A model generated the notes under the pieces. That model had not been told where the DNA came from. It made no database searches and saw only the letters and a list, made by a program, of their open reading frames with translations. Position numbers and translations under genes: made by a program. Positions 17,103-25,797 of a DNA stretch of 64,000 nt are shown one piece after another. Source of the stretch: Candidatus Kuenenia stuttgartensis (lineage in GTDB: Bacteria; Planctomycetota; Planctomycetia; Planctomycetales; Planctomycetaceae). The stretch covers positions 1-64,000 of the forward strand of contig CAMDPK010000019.1 of the NCBI GenBank assembly GCA_945904015.1. Direction: 5' to 3'. Within the stretch, counting starts at the first letter, position 1, and every line of letters starts with the position of its first letter.

Positions 17103-18608
17103 ATGTTGCTCTCACAACAACGCATCGCACCCTGGATTATCTGGTTTTTGGCAGCACTGGCTTCGCTCGTGTGTCTGCCGCGATTGCTCGGCCAAGAGCC
17201 GGTCGGTCGACCGTTTCTGGCGAAACGACCGAGTGCCGTCCTGACGGGCATCACGCCTCTGCCAGATGAGCCAGTTAAGCAAGAGGTCTCAACTTCGGAC
17301 GAACTGAAGATGCTCGTTCCGCCGGTCACTGAACCCGATGAGGTTCCGACCGCCGACGAAGCAGTCGTCGATGAGAAAAGAGAGGTCGCTCCGGAGACTG
17401 AAGCACCGACCCCGTCCGTTCGATTTTCCGATGTCGCGTTCGAAGAGACTCCAGAGGAACCTTCGCTTCCAAAGATCGTCCCCGCGCCGGCGACGTTGGG
17501 TGAGCCGATCATCGAAGAAGACTTGCCCGGTCAGCCACCGGCCGGCCAGTTCGAATCGGCTCAGCCGAAACCAGAATTGCCGCACACGACGCTGAAGTTC
17601 GCTCCGCTCGAAGAAGAGCCGGCACCGAAGGTGGCGGTGCCACCGACCGTGGAACTGCAAGTTCCGATCGCAGCGCCCCGTCTCGCGGTGAAGTATTGGA
17701 TCGTCAGCACTCGCTGCTGCCGTCAGTCACATCACAAGTGCGGACTCAGTTGCCGGTTCACTTGCCACGCGGTCACCGAGGATTGTCAGTGCGTCCCGGT
17801 TTGCTTCGAGCAATTGATCGCCGGACAAATCCCTGGTGCTCCGACTTGTGTGCTGACGCATGGCAGCTTCACGCGAATGGACGATGTTTGGGAGGACTCC
17901 GAATGCACGTATTGCTGGCTGCGTGGAGCGTGTCCTCAAGTGCCGCTGAATTTCATCTACTTCACGTGGCCCAGCGAAGGACCGTTCGCGCTGGTGCCGA
18001 ACAATCCATTCTCGACAGTGATTCCGTGCCTTGATTTCGGAGTCTTGGGACGCCGTGCGGAACTGAACGGCTTCTATCTGGCCGACCTGATCGGCTCGCT
18101 GCCCGGCCCCACGACGGTCAGCTTGATTGGACACAGCTTGGGAGCGAGAACCGTTGCCAGCAGTCTGCATCTATTAGGTGGCGGGACGGTTCAAGGCCAA
18201 GCTCGTTGGAACCCAGCGGACTGCGGACATCGCATTCGAGTGGTTCTGGCGGCGGCCGCCATCGAACACGATTGGCTCAACCCCGGCGATCGTTATGGCT
18301 GCGCGCTCAACCGAGCCGAATGCCTGCTCAACCTTCGGAACGAATGCGATTTTGCATTGGCGCTGTACCCGCTCAGAAAGCCCTTCTCGAGCCGCGCACT
18401 GGCTCGCACCGGATTCACGAGCAAGGACCAACGAAAACTCGGCGACCGACTGGTGCAAGTTTCCGAATTGGACGTCGCGCCGGTGATCGGCAAAGGCCAT
18501 AGCTGGCCCAGCTACTGCCGACAGCCGGGAATCGCCGCCGCTGTGTCGCCTTACGTCTACTTTGAAGCAGCGCAAGGAATTGTCCAGAGCGCGGAATTGC
18601 CTCGCTGA
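17103..18608 (+). CDS. Secreted alpha/beta hydrolase with Pro/Glu-rich linker
   Basis: 501 aa, ATG start. A signal peptide spans residues 1 to about 30, then a Pro/Glu-rich low-complexity linker runs to about 195. The hydrolase domain follows: THGSFTRMDDVWE near the oxyanion region and the nucleophile elbow IGHSLGAR at about 342-349. It resembles DUF900-type lipase-like hydrolases. Cys-rich stretches (STRCCRQSHHKCGLSC) before the domain suggest disulfides. The ABC exporter gene starts 99 nt downstream on the same strand. Substrate unknown. Confidence 0.8.
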   Translation: MLLSQQRIAPWIIWFLAALASLVCLPRLLGQEPVGRPFLAKRPSAVLTGITPLPDEPVKQEVSTSDELKMLVPPVTEPDEVPTADEAVVDEKREVAPETEAPTPSVRFSDVAFEETPEEPSLPKIVPAPATLGEPIIEEDLPGQPPAGQFESAQPKPELPHTTLKFAPLEEEPAPKVAVPPTVELQVPIAAPRLAVKYWIVSTRCCRQSHHKCGLSCRFTCHAVTEDCQCVPVCFEQLIAGQIPGAPTCVLTHGSFTRMDDVWEDSECTYCWLRGACPQVPLNFIYFTWPSEGPFALVPNNPFSTVIPCLDFGVLGRRAELNGFYLADLIGSLPGPTTVSLIGHSLGARTVASSLHLLGGGTVQGQARWNPADCGHRIRVVLAAAAIEHDWLNPGDRYGCALNRAECLLNLRNECDFALALYPLRKPFSSRALARTGFTSKDQRKLGDRLVQVSELDVAPVIGKGHSWPSYCRQPGIAAAVSPYVYFEAAQGIVQSAELPR

Positions 18609-18707
18609 ATTCGTCTGGACACTCGGCCGCCAATCGGGTTGTAATCCCGCCCTTCAATCCGGCCGCCGGAGGTGCGCCGGGAGTGTCGCTTCAAGGATGA
18701 TTTCGCC

Positions 18708-20894
18708 GTGCAACAATTCGCGAGACTGCTGCCGTATCTCTGGCAACACCGTTGGAAGCTGTATCTGTCGACGGCGTTCGCGCTGGTCGTCGCACTGCTG
18801 TGGGCGGCCACGTTGTCGTTGACTTTTCTGGTCGTGAAGGTGCTGCTGCAAGACCAAAGCCTTCAGCAGTACGTCGAGGTCGAAGTCAAGAACAGCGAAA
18901 TTGAGATCGACAAGCGCCAGCGTGAGCTCGACGAACTGGATCGACAATTGGAGGCCCGTGCGTTTGGGGCATTCCCGGACGGAACGGTGTCTGCCTCAGA
19001 AAAAGAACTTCGTCGAGGCCAAGATCGTGTCGCCGGCAAACTCAAGTCAGCCACACGTCGGCTGGTCGCGTTTCGCTGGCTTCAGCGGCATGTGATGCCG
19101 TTGATTCCGAACGATCAATTCAAGACCTACGCCGTGATCCTCTTCATCCTGGTGATTGGGACGACTGCCAAAGGAACTGCGGTTTTCATTCAAGAGGTGC
19201 TGGTCGGAAGCGTTGTCGAATTGACGGTCATGGCGCTGCGGAAGGATTGCTTCCGGCACGCTCTGAAATTGGACTATCAGACGCTGATGCGGCACGGGAA
19301 ACCGGAATTGATGTCGCGGTTCACCAATGACATCAGCGTGGCGGCGGACGGCTTGAATCTGCTCGGCGGACGAATCGTGCGCGAGCCGCTCAAGGCTTTT
19401 GCCTGTATCTTCGTGGCATTCTTTGTGAGTTGGCAGCTCACCTTGCTGTCGATGGTGTGCGTGCCGGTGATGGCGGTGATCTTTCACCGCTACGGCCTGC
19501 TGTTGAAGCGAGCCAGTCATCACATGATGGAGCGGATGTCGCGTATCTACAAATCGCTGGAAGAGACCTTCGACGGACTGAAAGTCGTGATCGCTTTCAA
19601 CGGCGAGAGGCGGCATCGGAAGCGATTTCACCACGAGAACAAAGATTACTACCACCAGGCCATGAAGGTCGTGCAGATTGATTCGCTGACCAGTCCGACC
19701 ACGGAACTGCTCCTGACGCTCGCGGTCTGCGTGTCGTTGTTGCCGGGAGCGTACTTGGTGCTCCGACACGAAGACTCGATCTGGGGCATCAAACTGGCCG
19801 CTGAGCCATTGTTGATCGAAGACTTGTCGTGGTTCTATGCCTTGTTGGCCGGCACGCTCGACCCGGTGCGGAAGTTGTCGTCGATTTACTCAAAACTCAA
19901 ACGCACCTCCGCCGCGACCGAACGCATCTTCCAAGTACTCGATTGGCAGCCCGCGTTGAAGCTCACCGAACAACCGCAGCCAATGCCGCGTCATTCGCAG
20001 TCGATTGTCTTCAAAAAAGTCTCGTTCCAATACGACTCGGATGGTATCGACCGGCCCAACGCGCTCACGGATGTGACGCTCAAAGTCGCGGCGGGAGAAG
20101 TCGTGGTCGTCGTCGGGGAGAACGGCAGCGGAAAATCGACGCTGGTCAATCTGCTGCCAAGGTTCTACGACCCGAATTCCGGCTCGGTGCTGATTGACGG
20201 CGTCGACATTCGCAACGTGCGGTTGCGCGACCTGCGTTGCCAGATCGGTGTGGTCACACAAGAGACACTGCTGTTCGATGAATCGATTTACGAAAACATT
20301 CGCTACGGCAAACCGGACGCCACTCATGCCGAGGTGCTTGCCGCTGCCGAAAAGGCCCGTGTGCCGCAGTTCTTCGATCAACTACCGGAAGGCTTCTCGA
20401 CACGTGTCGGTCCGCGCGGCAGCCAGCTCTCTGGAGGACAACGGCAACGAGTCGCATTGGCTCGCGCGCTGCTGATTGATCCGACGATTTTGATTCTGGA
20501 CGAAGCCACGTCTGCCGTGGACGCACAGAGCGAGTTGATGATTCATCAATGCCTGGGCGACTTCGTCAAAGGGCGGACGGTGTTTCTCATCACGCATGCG
20601 GTGAAACCCGAAATTCTGGAGTTCGTCTCGCGGATCGTGGTCATGGAACAGGGGCAGCTTCTCGCCGTCGGACCGCATGACGAATTGCTGCAATCGTGCC
20701 CAGCGTACCAGCGGCTTTTTTGTGCTCAGTCTTCAGGCCGAGCCGGCGACAACCTGCCAGCGTCTCGCATCGACTTGCCGATAGTTGCCGACGCCGACTC
20801 GGATGCCTCGCCACCGATCGAGCCGCCGCACGTCATCAAGTTCACGCCTGCGAGCAAAACTGCACCGACCGAAGCGCTTCGGAAAGCGACCTGA
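18708..20894 (+). CDS. ABC exporter, fused permease-ATPase (MsbA-like)
   Basis: 728 aa from a GTG at 18708, chosen because AAGGATG lies at proper spacing; the GTG at 18672 has GGAG directly abutting it. The N-terminal half is a six-helix exporter domain. Between helices 1 and 2 it carries an unusually long charged segment (about 45-110, rich in E/K/R, predicted coiled coil: EIDKRQRELDELDRQLEAR). The ATPase domain has Walker A GENGSGKS near residue 470, signature LSGGQRQRVA near 573 and Walker B ILILDEATS. One chain carries both halves, so it should work as a homodimer. Lipid, peptide or drug export are all possible. Confidence 0.9.
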   Translation: MQQFARLLPYLWQHRWKLYLSTAFALVVALLWAATLSLTFLVVKVLLQDQSLQQYVEVEVKNSEIEIDKRQRELDELDRQLEARAFGAFPDGTVSASEKELRRGQDRVAGKLKSATRRLVAFRWLQRHVMPLIPNDQFKTYAVILFILVIGTTAKGTAVFIQEVLVGSVVELTVMALRKDCFRHALKLDYQTLMRHGKPELMSRFTNDISVAADGLNLLGGRIVREPLKAFACIFVAFFVSWQLTLLSMVCVPVMAVIFHRYGLLLKRASHHMMERMSRIYKSLEETFDGLKVVIAFNGERRHRKRFHHENKDYYHQAMKVVQIDSLTSPTTELLLTLAVCVSLLPGAYLVLRHEDSIWGIKLAAEPLLIEDLSWFYALLAGTLDPVRKLSSIYSKLKRTSAATERIFQVLDWQPALKLTEQPQPMPRHSQSIVFKKVSFQYDSDGIDRPNALTDVTLKVAAGEVVVVVGENGSGKSTLVNLLPRFYDPNSGSVLIDGVDIRNVRLRDLRCQIGVVTQETLLFDESIYENIRYGKPDATHAEVLAAAEKARVPQFFDQLPEGFSTRVGPRGSQLSGGQRQRVALARALLIDPTILILDEATSAVDAQSELMIHQCLGDFVKGRTVFLITHAVKPEILEFVSRIVVMEQGQLLAVGPHDELLQSCPAYQRLFCAQSSGRAGDNLPASRIDLPIVADADSDASPPIEPPHVIKFTPASKTAPTEALRKAT

Positions 20895-20934
20895 GTCGGC
20901 GTGACTTGTGCATCGTCGAGTTCCGTGCGGAAGA

Positions 20935-23130
20935 CTACTGGGATGTCCGCCGTTCGCTCAGGCGAGCGCACACCGCTTGCAACTCCGCTCGCAGGACTTC
21001 CTGAAGCTCTGGGCGAAAAGACATGCCGTAGCGTGTGGCGGCATATCGGAGATACCACTCAGCCGCATCCTGCAAATTGGGGTGCGATGACGCGCCGCGG
21101 CGCAGCCGCTCGGCAAACTGGTGCAACGTCTCATGCGTGGCGCGTTCGAGGTCGAGCCGCCGCAACCGGCGATCCAATTCTTCCAGCAGGCGCCGCAACT
21201 CGATCACCGCGGGTTCCAGCGGACCTGACTCGCTGGCCCGGCGAGTGAACCGCAACTTCCGAACCGCTAAGAACAGTAATCCGCCAGTCATCAATGCGCC
21301 CGGAATCGTGTTCAACAGGCTCAGGACGGACAGCTTCAACGCCAGCCATTTGCCGGACCAGCCTTCGCCGGCCAGCGCCGTGCGAATCATCTGACCGCGC
21401 AGAGTCAGCTCATCCCACAACTGCCACAGGCCAAACTCAGTGACGGTCGTGGGAGTGTGATCCGCCGGAGTCGAGTCCACGACGACCCAGCCTTCGTCGG
21501 GCAAGTAGGCTTCGACCCAAGCGTGTGCGTCCCGCTGCCTCACGACCCAGTATTTCCCCAACAGGTTGTATTCTCCTCCGGCATAACCGGTGACGTAACG
21601 GCATCGGATGTTGCCGATTCGCAACAGCACGGCCGTGCCGCTGGCAAAGTACTCGCAGTTCGCCGCCGGCTTCTCCAGTAGGAAGTACAACATGGGATCG
21701 ACCATCGGCGGGATCTCGATGTTGGTCGAGTAGCGATATTTTGCGAAGTGATTTTGAATCGCCGTGATTTTGTCGCTCGGCGTTTTGCAGCCGGCGAACA
21801 CTTGTGTCGCGAGTTGCAGGAGTTTTTGGTTTGTGGTCAACCGATCGGGAAGTTGCCACAACTTCACCTTGGCGGTCATGGTGGCCAGCCGATCCAATTC
21901 CCACGGCATTCCGGCTTCCCACAACATCGGTTGAATGATCGGTTCGATGGGATGGAGCTCGGATGGATCGGGCACCCAGGCCGTGAGGCTGACCTCCGTC
22001 GGCAAGTTGTCCGCGCCGACCACGCTGTGACGATCGAAGTTCAAGACGTCGACCGGAGCTTCCAACCGCGACGTGGTCAACGGCAGGAAGGTAAACCGGT
22101 CCATGGACGGTGCTCGCCAAATTGTGACCGGCCGCAGATTTTTCGCGGAATTCTCACGCAGCAGAAATACGGACTGTGACGGACGCGGCGCGCGAACCGC
22201 TGGATCGAACAGATTCGGTATTGGCAATGGCCTCCGACTGCGGCTGACGGGAATCCAGTCGCCGTGCGACTCCCAACCGCGAAACGTGTAGCGTTCAAAG
22301 ACCGCGCCGCGCAAGTAGCCCGGCGGTCGATCCGAGATGACTCGCACGGCGATTTCTTCGTCCAGCGACGAACGCAGCAACTGGATCGATCCCAACGGAG
22401 CATGCCCCGAAAAACCAATCATGAGATTCTGACGTCCCGCTGAAGGGCGTGCTCCCGGACCGCGCAGAAATTGGTCGATGTCCGACCATTTCTCCAAGAG
22501 CCAGGCATTGCCGGCACGGGTGCTCACAACGCAAACGACCAGCACGGCCACGCTCGCCGCCGGACGGACCCAGCGAGCTGAACGTGACTGCGGTTCCTGA
22601 CGTCGCCGCGCCAGCGAGTAATACGCGCAGGAAAGTCCGACCAAGGCCAACGTCGCTCGCTGATGCATGCGCCGCATGCGACCTGTTTTCGAGAGTTGCA
22701 CGTCTCCCAAGCAGATGAAAACCATAACCGCCAGCAACGGCAGGTAGACCGGCATCGGACGGTCGGGACGGCTCGCCCACAATCGAGCCACTTGCACGAG
22801 CAAGAAGAACTGGGCCGCTGCATGCACCAGCGGATAGTTCAGGATGGTGGTCATTGTCGGCGGTTCGTACGGCGCGAGGTTCCACTGCAATCCGCAACCG
22901 ATTGCGAGCACCAAGTCAATCCAGGGCAAAGACGCCGCAGAGACCTGCCACCGATGTCGCCACCACACCGCCGGCGAACTGATCACGGCCACCAGAATCG
23001 GAAACACGATCGTTTCCGACATGTACCAAAACATCGCCGCTTGCAGCAGGATGATCAGCCAGGCGATTCCAGCTTGGCGATTCATGGTGCGGACTTCATG
23101 ACGGGACGTGGAAAGCACATCGCCGATCAT
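20935..23130 (-). CDS. TgpA-like membrane transglutaminase
   Basis: 731 aa; ATG at 23130, with an in-frame ATG at 23085 giving a more typical leader. The N-terminal part has about six hydrophobic segments. A large extracytoplasmic region then contains a transglutaminase-like core: catalytic Cys in NCEYFASGTAVLLR (near residue 490), His in DAHAWVEAYLP, Asp in WVVVDSTPA. One more membrane segment (LLNTIPGALMTGGLLFLAV) and a charged cytoplasmic tail resembling DUF4129 follow. This is the TgpA/DUF3488 architecture. It converges with the ABC exporter gene, 40 nt apart. Confidence 0.9.
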   Translation of the reverse strand: MIGDVLSTSRHEVRTMNRQAGIAWLIILLQAAMFWYMSETIVFPILVAVISSPAVWWRHRWQVSAASLPWIDLVLAIGCGLQWNLAPYEPPTMTTILNYPLVHAAAQFFLLVQVARLWASRPDRPMPVYLPLLAVMVFICLGDVQLSKTGRMRRMHQRATLALVGLSCAYYSLARRRQEPQSRSARWVRPAASVAVLVVCVVSTRAGNAWLLEKWSDIDQFLRGPGARPSAGRQNLMIGFSGHAPLGSIQLLRSSLDEEIAVRVISDRPPGYLRGAVFERYTFRGWESHGDWIPVSRSRRPLPIPNLFDPAVRAPRPSQSVFLLRENSAKNLRPVTIWRAPSMDRFTFLPLTTSRLEAPVDVLNFDRHSVVGADNLPTEVSLTAWVPDPSELHPIEPIIQPMLWEAGMPWELDRLATMTAKVKLWQLPDRLTTNQKLLQLATQVFAGCKTPSDKITAIQNHFAKYRYSTNIEIPPMVDPMLYFLLEKPAANCEYFASGTAVLLRIGNIRCRYVTGYAGGEYNLLGKYWVVRQRDAHAWVEAYLPDEGWVVVDSTPADHTPTTVTEFGLWQLWDELTLRGQMIRTALAGEGWSGKWLALKLSVLSLLNTIPGALMTGGLLFLAVRKLRFTRRASESGPLEPAVIELRRLLEELDRRLRRLDLERATHETLHQFAERLRRGASSHPNLQDAAEWYLRYAATRYGMSFRPELQEVLRAELQAVCARLSERRTSQ

Positions 23131-23147
23131 TTTGCCGAATGCACGAA

Positions 23148-23198
23148 GGGGGTGACAGGGTGAAGCGGCGAAATCGCCACCGTCACCCTGTCACCCCC
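23148..23198. repeat. Perfect hairpin element
   Basis: GGGGGTGACAGGGTG is followed after about 20 nt by CACCCTGTCACCCCC. It lies between two minus-strand genes, upstream of the transglutaminase gene and downstream of the secreted protein gene at 23227, and may act as a terminator. Confidence 0.75.
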
Positions 23199-23226
23199 TC
23201 ACGTTGTCACCCCGTCATTCGCAGTG

Positions 23227-23970
23227 CTAGCGAAGCATCGAAGTCAATCGCGATTTGGCCTTCGCTGCCGTCTTGCCCTCTGCGGGTGGAGCCGCTGGAG
23301 TTGGTGGAGCCGGCGCGGCCGGTTCGAGTTCGAGCTTCTTCGGTACCGGATTCGGCTCCGGAGCCGGGGGGCAGCCCACTGGTCCTGCGGATCGAGCCGG
23401 CATCGGTTGTGTCCAGGTCCGATTGCCCAGCGGCTCAACCCAGTATTGCACGTTCGCGGATTGATGGTGATGGATCGGCGTGTAGCAGTCGTGCCAACGA
23501 CCGTGATAGCCACGATGAGGCTCGCGCACATGCCACTGCGACGGCACCGGTGGTGGCGGCAAGCGATTTGCCGGTTGCCAATACGGTACCTGCTGGTAGG
23601 TGTAGCCCAATTGCGTGGTGTCGGTTGGCGAGTAGACCTGCGGGTAACTGCGATATTGGCCCGCAGCCGGCGCGCCGGACCCGTACCACTGTTCTGGCCA
23701 ATAGCGTTGGTAGGTCACGCCGCGACGCACGACCGGCACTTTGACTGGAGCATTCCAACCGTAATCCGGCGGCAGGATGTAATAGTCACAGCACAACGCC
23801 CAGTTCACGATCGGTGCCAGGCAGCTTTCGTGGCAATTCGTGCGAGCGTATCCCGGACAGGATGGGCATTGCTGCGGACACGTTTCGTTCGCGCGACTGC
23901 TTGGCGCCGAAGCCAACGCCAACAAGCACAGTCCGGCGAAACTCAGACTCTTGAGAAAAATTCGACTCAT
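23227..23970 (-). CDS. Secreted Pro/Tyr/His-rich protein
   Basis: 247 aa, ATG at 23970 with GGAAGGG upstream. The signal peptide (about 1-27) ends after SSRANE. A Cys cluster (CPQQCPSCPGYARTNCHESC) opens the mature protein. A central Pro/Tyr/Trp-rich region with an HHH run follows, and then a Pro/Ala-rich tail. No known domain is recognised. Two further small secreted proteins follow upstream on the same strand (24028, 24977), forming a set. Confidence 0.72.
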   Translation of the reverse strand: MSRIFLKSLSFAGLCLLALASAPSSRANETCPQQCPSCPGYARTNCHESCLAPIVNWALCCDYYILPPDYGWNAPVKVPVVRRGVTYQRYWPEQWYGSGAPAAGQYRSYPQVYSPTDTTQLGYTYQQVPYWQPANRLPPPPVPSQWHVREPHRGYHGRWHDCYTPIHHHQSANVQYWVEPLGNRTWTQPMPARSAGPVGCPPAPEPNPVPKKLELEPAAPAPPTPAAPPAEGKTAAKAKSRLTSMLR

Positions 23971-24027
23971 GACTCGATCCCTTCCTGCGGGCTGCGCCCG
24001 TTTGCCTTCTGCTTTTCTGCCTTCTGC

Positions 24028-24915
24028 CTACCAGTGTCGTCCACCACGAGGCGGCACGACGTTGGAGATCGGCGTCAATCGGCTCGACGGCATGCCGGTC
24101 GAGTAGTTCATCGTGTGTCGCACGGTCGGAGCGAGCGGCACCGAAATTGGAACTCCATATCCCTGAGCCGCGTAGATTTGGCTGTCACGCGGATCGGAGT
24201 AGTCCGGATTCGCGGCATAGACCAAGTGATAGCAACCGAACGGAGGAGCTCCTTCGCCGCCATTTCCCATCGGATGGAAGTACGCGAGCTTGCCGTGAAT
24301 TTGTGCTCGCACGATCTCACCTTGCTGACGATTGCGAGCGTTGAACATCCCCCATTGATCGTGCAGCCAGCCGCAGCAATGCGGGCAGTTCCTGCAACCA
24401 TGCTCCGGGCACGTACCATTGCCAGACCACGAACCGGCTCCGGCTTCGTCATTCCAATCGCATTCCGGTCCGCGCCACATCGAGCCAACCGAATGGCTCA
24501 TGGCGTGTCTGGTCGCATGACCAACACCGCCCCAAGCTTGGCCAACATCGCTCATCGTGTAACCACTGCCGCGACTCCGACACGACGCACAGCCGTTGGC
24601 ACCGCAGCCTTGCGGCCCACAACCTCCCGCTCGTGCGGTGCAAGCGCCGTTCTGACACGCTGCGCTCGTGCAACCGGGAACTCGCGCCACGCCGGGGCCT
24701 TGGTTCTGGATTCGACCTGGTGGTTCCACCGACGGAGGCAGAGGAGCCTTCTCGTCCGAAACCAGCGAGACTTGCTTGCCGACCGATGCGTTGGAGGTCT
24801 GAAACTCAGCCGATTGCACGTCTTCGGCGATGGTCATCGCACTCAGCCCATGCAGAGTCGCTCCGGCGATCAGCATTCGCACGCCGTAGCGGAGGATTTT
24901 TTCGAGGTTCATCAT
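24028..24915 (-). CDS. Secreted Cys/Gly-rich protein
   Basis: 295 aa from the ATG pair at 24915/24912 with GGGAG at suitable spacing. A signal peptide (to about residue 32) is followed by a Cys/Gly-rich region with CxxCG-like repeats (CTSAACQNGACTARAGGCGPQGCGANGCASC) and CPEHGCRNCPHCCGW. The C-terminal half reads as a folded segment (AYFHPMGNGGEGAPPFGCYHLVYAANPDYSDPRDSQIYAAQGYGVPISVPLAP). The second part is also seen as a type in planctomycete exported proteins. Metal binding or disulfide-stabilised surface role is possible; no domain is named. Confidence 0.72.
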   Translation of the reverse strand: MMNLEKILRYGVRMLIAGATLHGLSAMTIAEDVQSAEFQTSNASVGKQVSLVSDEKAPLPPSVEPPGRIQNQGPGVARVPGCTSAACQNGACTARAGGCGPQGCGANGCASCRSRGSGYTMSDVGQAWGGVGHATRHAMSHSVGSMWRGPECDWNDEAGAGSWSGNGTCPEHGCRNCPHCCGWLHDQWGMFNARNRQQGEIVRAQIHGKLAYFHPMGNGGEGAPPFGCYHLVYAANPDYSDPRDSQIYAAQGYGVPISVPLAPTVRHTMNYSTGMPSSRLTPISNVVPPRGGRHW

Positions 24916-24976
24916 TGTCTGCTCCCACATCCGTGTGAGTGGATTGTTCAAATTTCTGTGTTTGGGAGACCGTTCG

Positions 24977-25450
24977 TTACCAGTTCGTCGGCGGGCAGAA
25001 ACCCGAGAACAGTCGATAGTGGCTGCGATATTTGACCTTCACTTCGGTCCCTTGCAGTTCCCATTTGTCGTGAGACTCCATGCCAAACGGAGTCCACCAC
25101 CACTTGCCGCTGACCTTGTGATAAAAGGGCGGGTACAAAGATTTGTACTCGTGCGGGTACAGCATCTCGTGCGGCGCGAACGCTTGGTTCGTGTAGATCG
25201 TGCCGCCGACATACGTCGGTACGTTCGGCACCGGACACGGATACATCGGCGCGTGCATCTGAGGATACCCGCGCGGAGCAGGCATCACGACGACGGCACC
25301 CGGCGGCAATTGGCCCGGCGCGGCTTGCGGAGCGTAACCCGACATCGACCGAACGCCGTACGCTCCGTTCGGTGCTTGAGCGATCGAATCCGAGGCCACG
25401 AATGCGACCAGCGCCGCGGCTCCCAGCGATAACAGAATTGACTTGAGCAT
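24977..25450 (-). CDS. Small secreted protein
   Basis: 157 aa from the ATG at 25450 with AAGGGG upstream. The signal peptide is residues 1 to about 24 ([20 protein letters not shown]). The mature part is rich in Tyr, Pro and Trp and contains the segment [20 protein letters not shown], ending [10 protein letters not shown]. It is the first gene of the three-gene secreted set. No family recognised. Confidence 0.7.
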   Translation of the reverse strand: MLKSILLSLGAAALVAFVASDSIAQAPNGAYGVRSMSGYAPQAAPGQLPPGAVVVMPAPRGYPQMHAPMYPCPVPNVPTYVGGTIYTNQAFAPHEMLYPHEYKSLYPPFYHKVSGKWWWTPFGMESHDKWELQGTEVKVKYRSHYRLFSGFCPPTNW

Positions 25451-25797
25451 GTTCGCCCCTTCACAACGTCCATGTTGTTCGTGTCGGCCGGCAACTCGCC
25501 CGATCATCCCTGACCGTCGGCCGGCAGCGACTTCTTGTGACGATTGTTCCAATCGGTCACGGCCGACCTGCCGCATCGGTTTTGACGGTTCTTCCATCGG
25601 GCTTGGTCGACAACGCCTTCCGTTGCTCGGCACAGCCGTCACTCGCCGAATTCCCGGAAAATCCCAACGAGTCCCCGAACCTTGCAAACTCAAGCCAACC
25701 GCTAGAATCTGCCCCCCTTCGGCTGACGCAGATTCTCCAGATTCACTGTGAGCAGTTCGGAACAGTTCCCAGGCGATGCGCGATTGAAGGATTCACC
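25451..25797. other. 347-nt divergent intergenic region
   Basis: This lies between the small secreted protein gene (minus) and the topoisomerase gene (plus) and should hold both promoters. The plus-strand reading frame extends upstream of the topoisomerase start, but its translation looks non-coding. No structured repeat is evident. Confidence 0.5.

Noticed and set aside
23224-25035. 603-aa plus-strand ORF across the three secreted-protein genes
   Set aside because: The minus strand carries three genes with signal peptides and ribosome-binding sites; the plus frame is Arg-rich noise.
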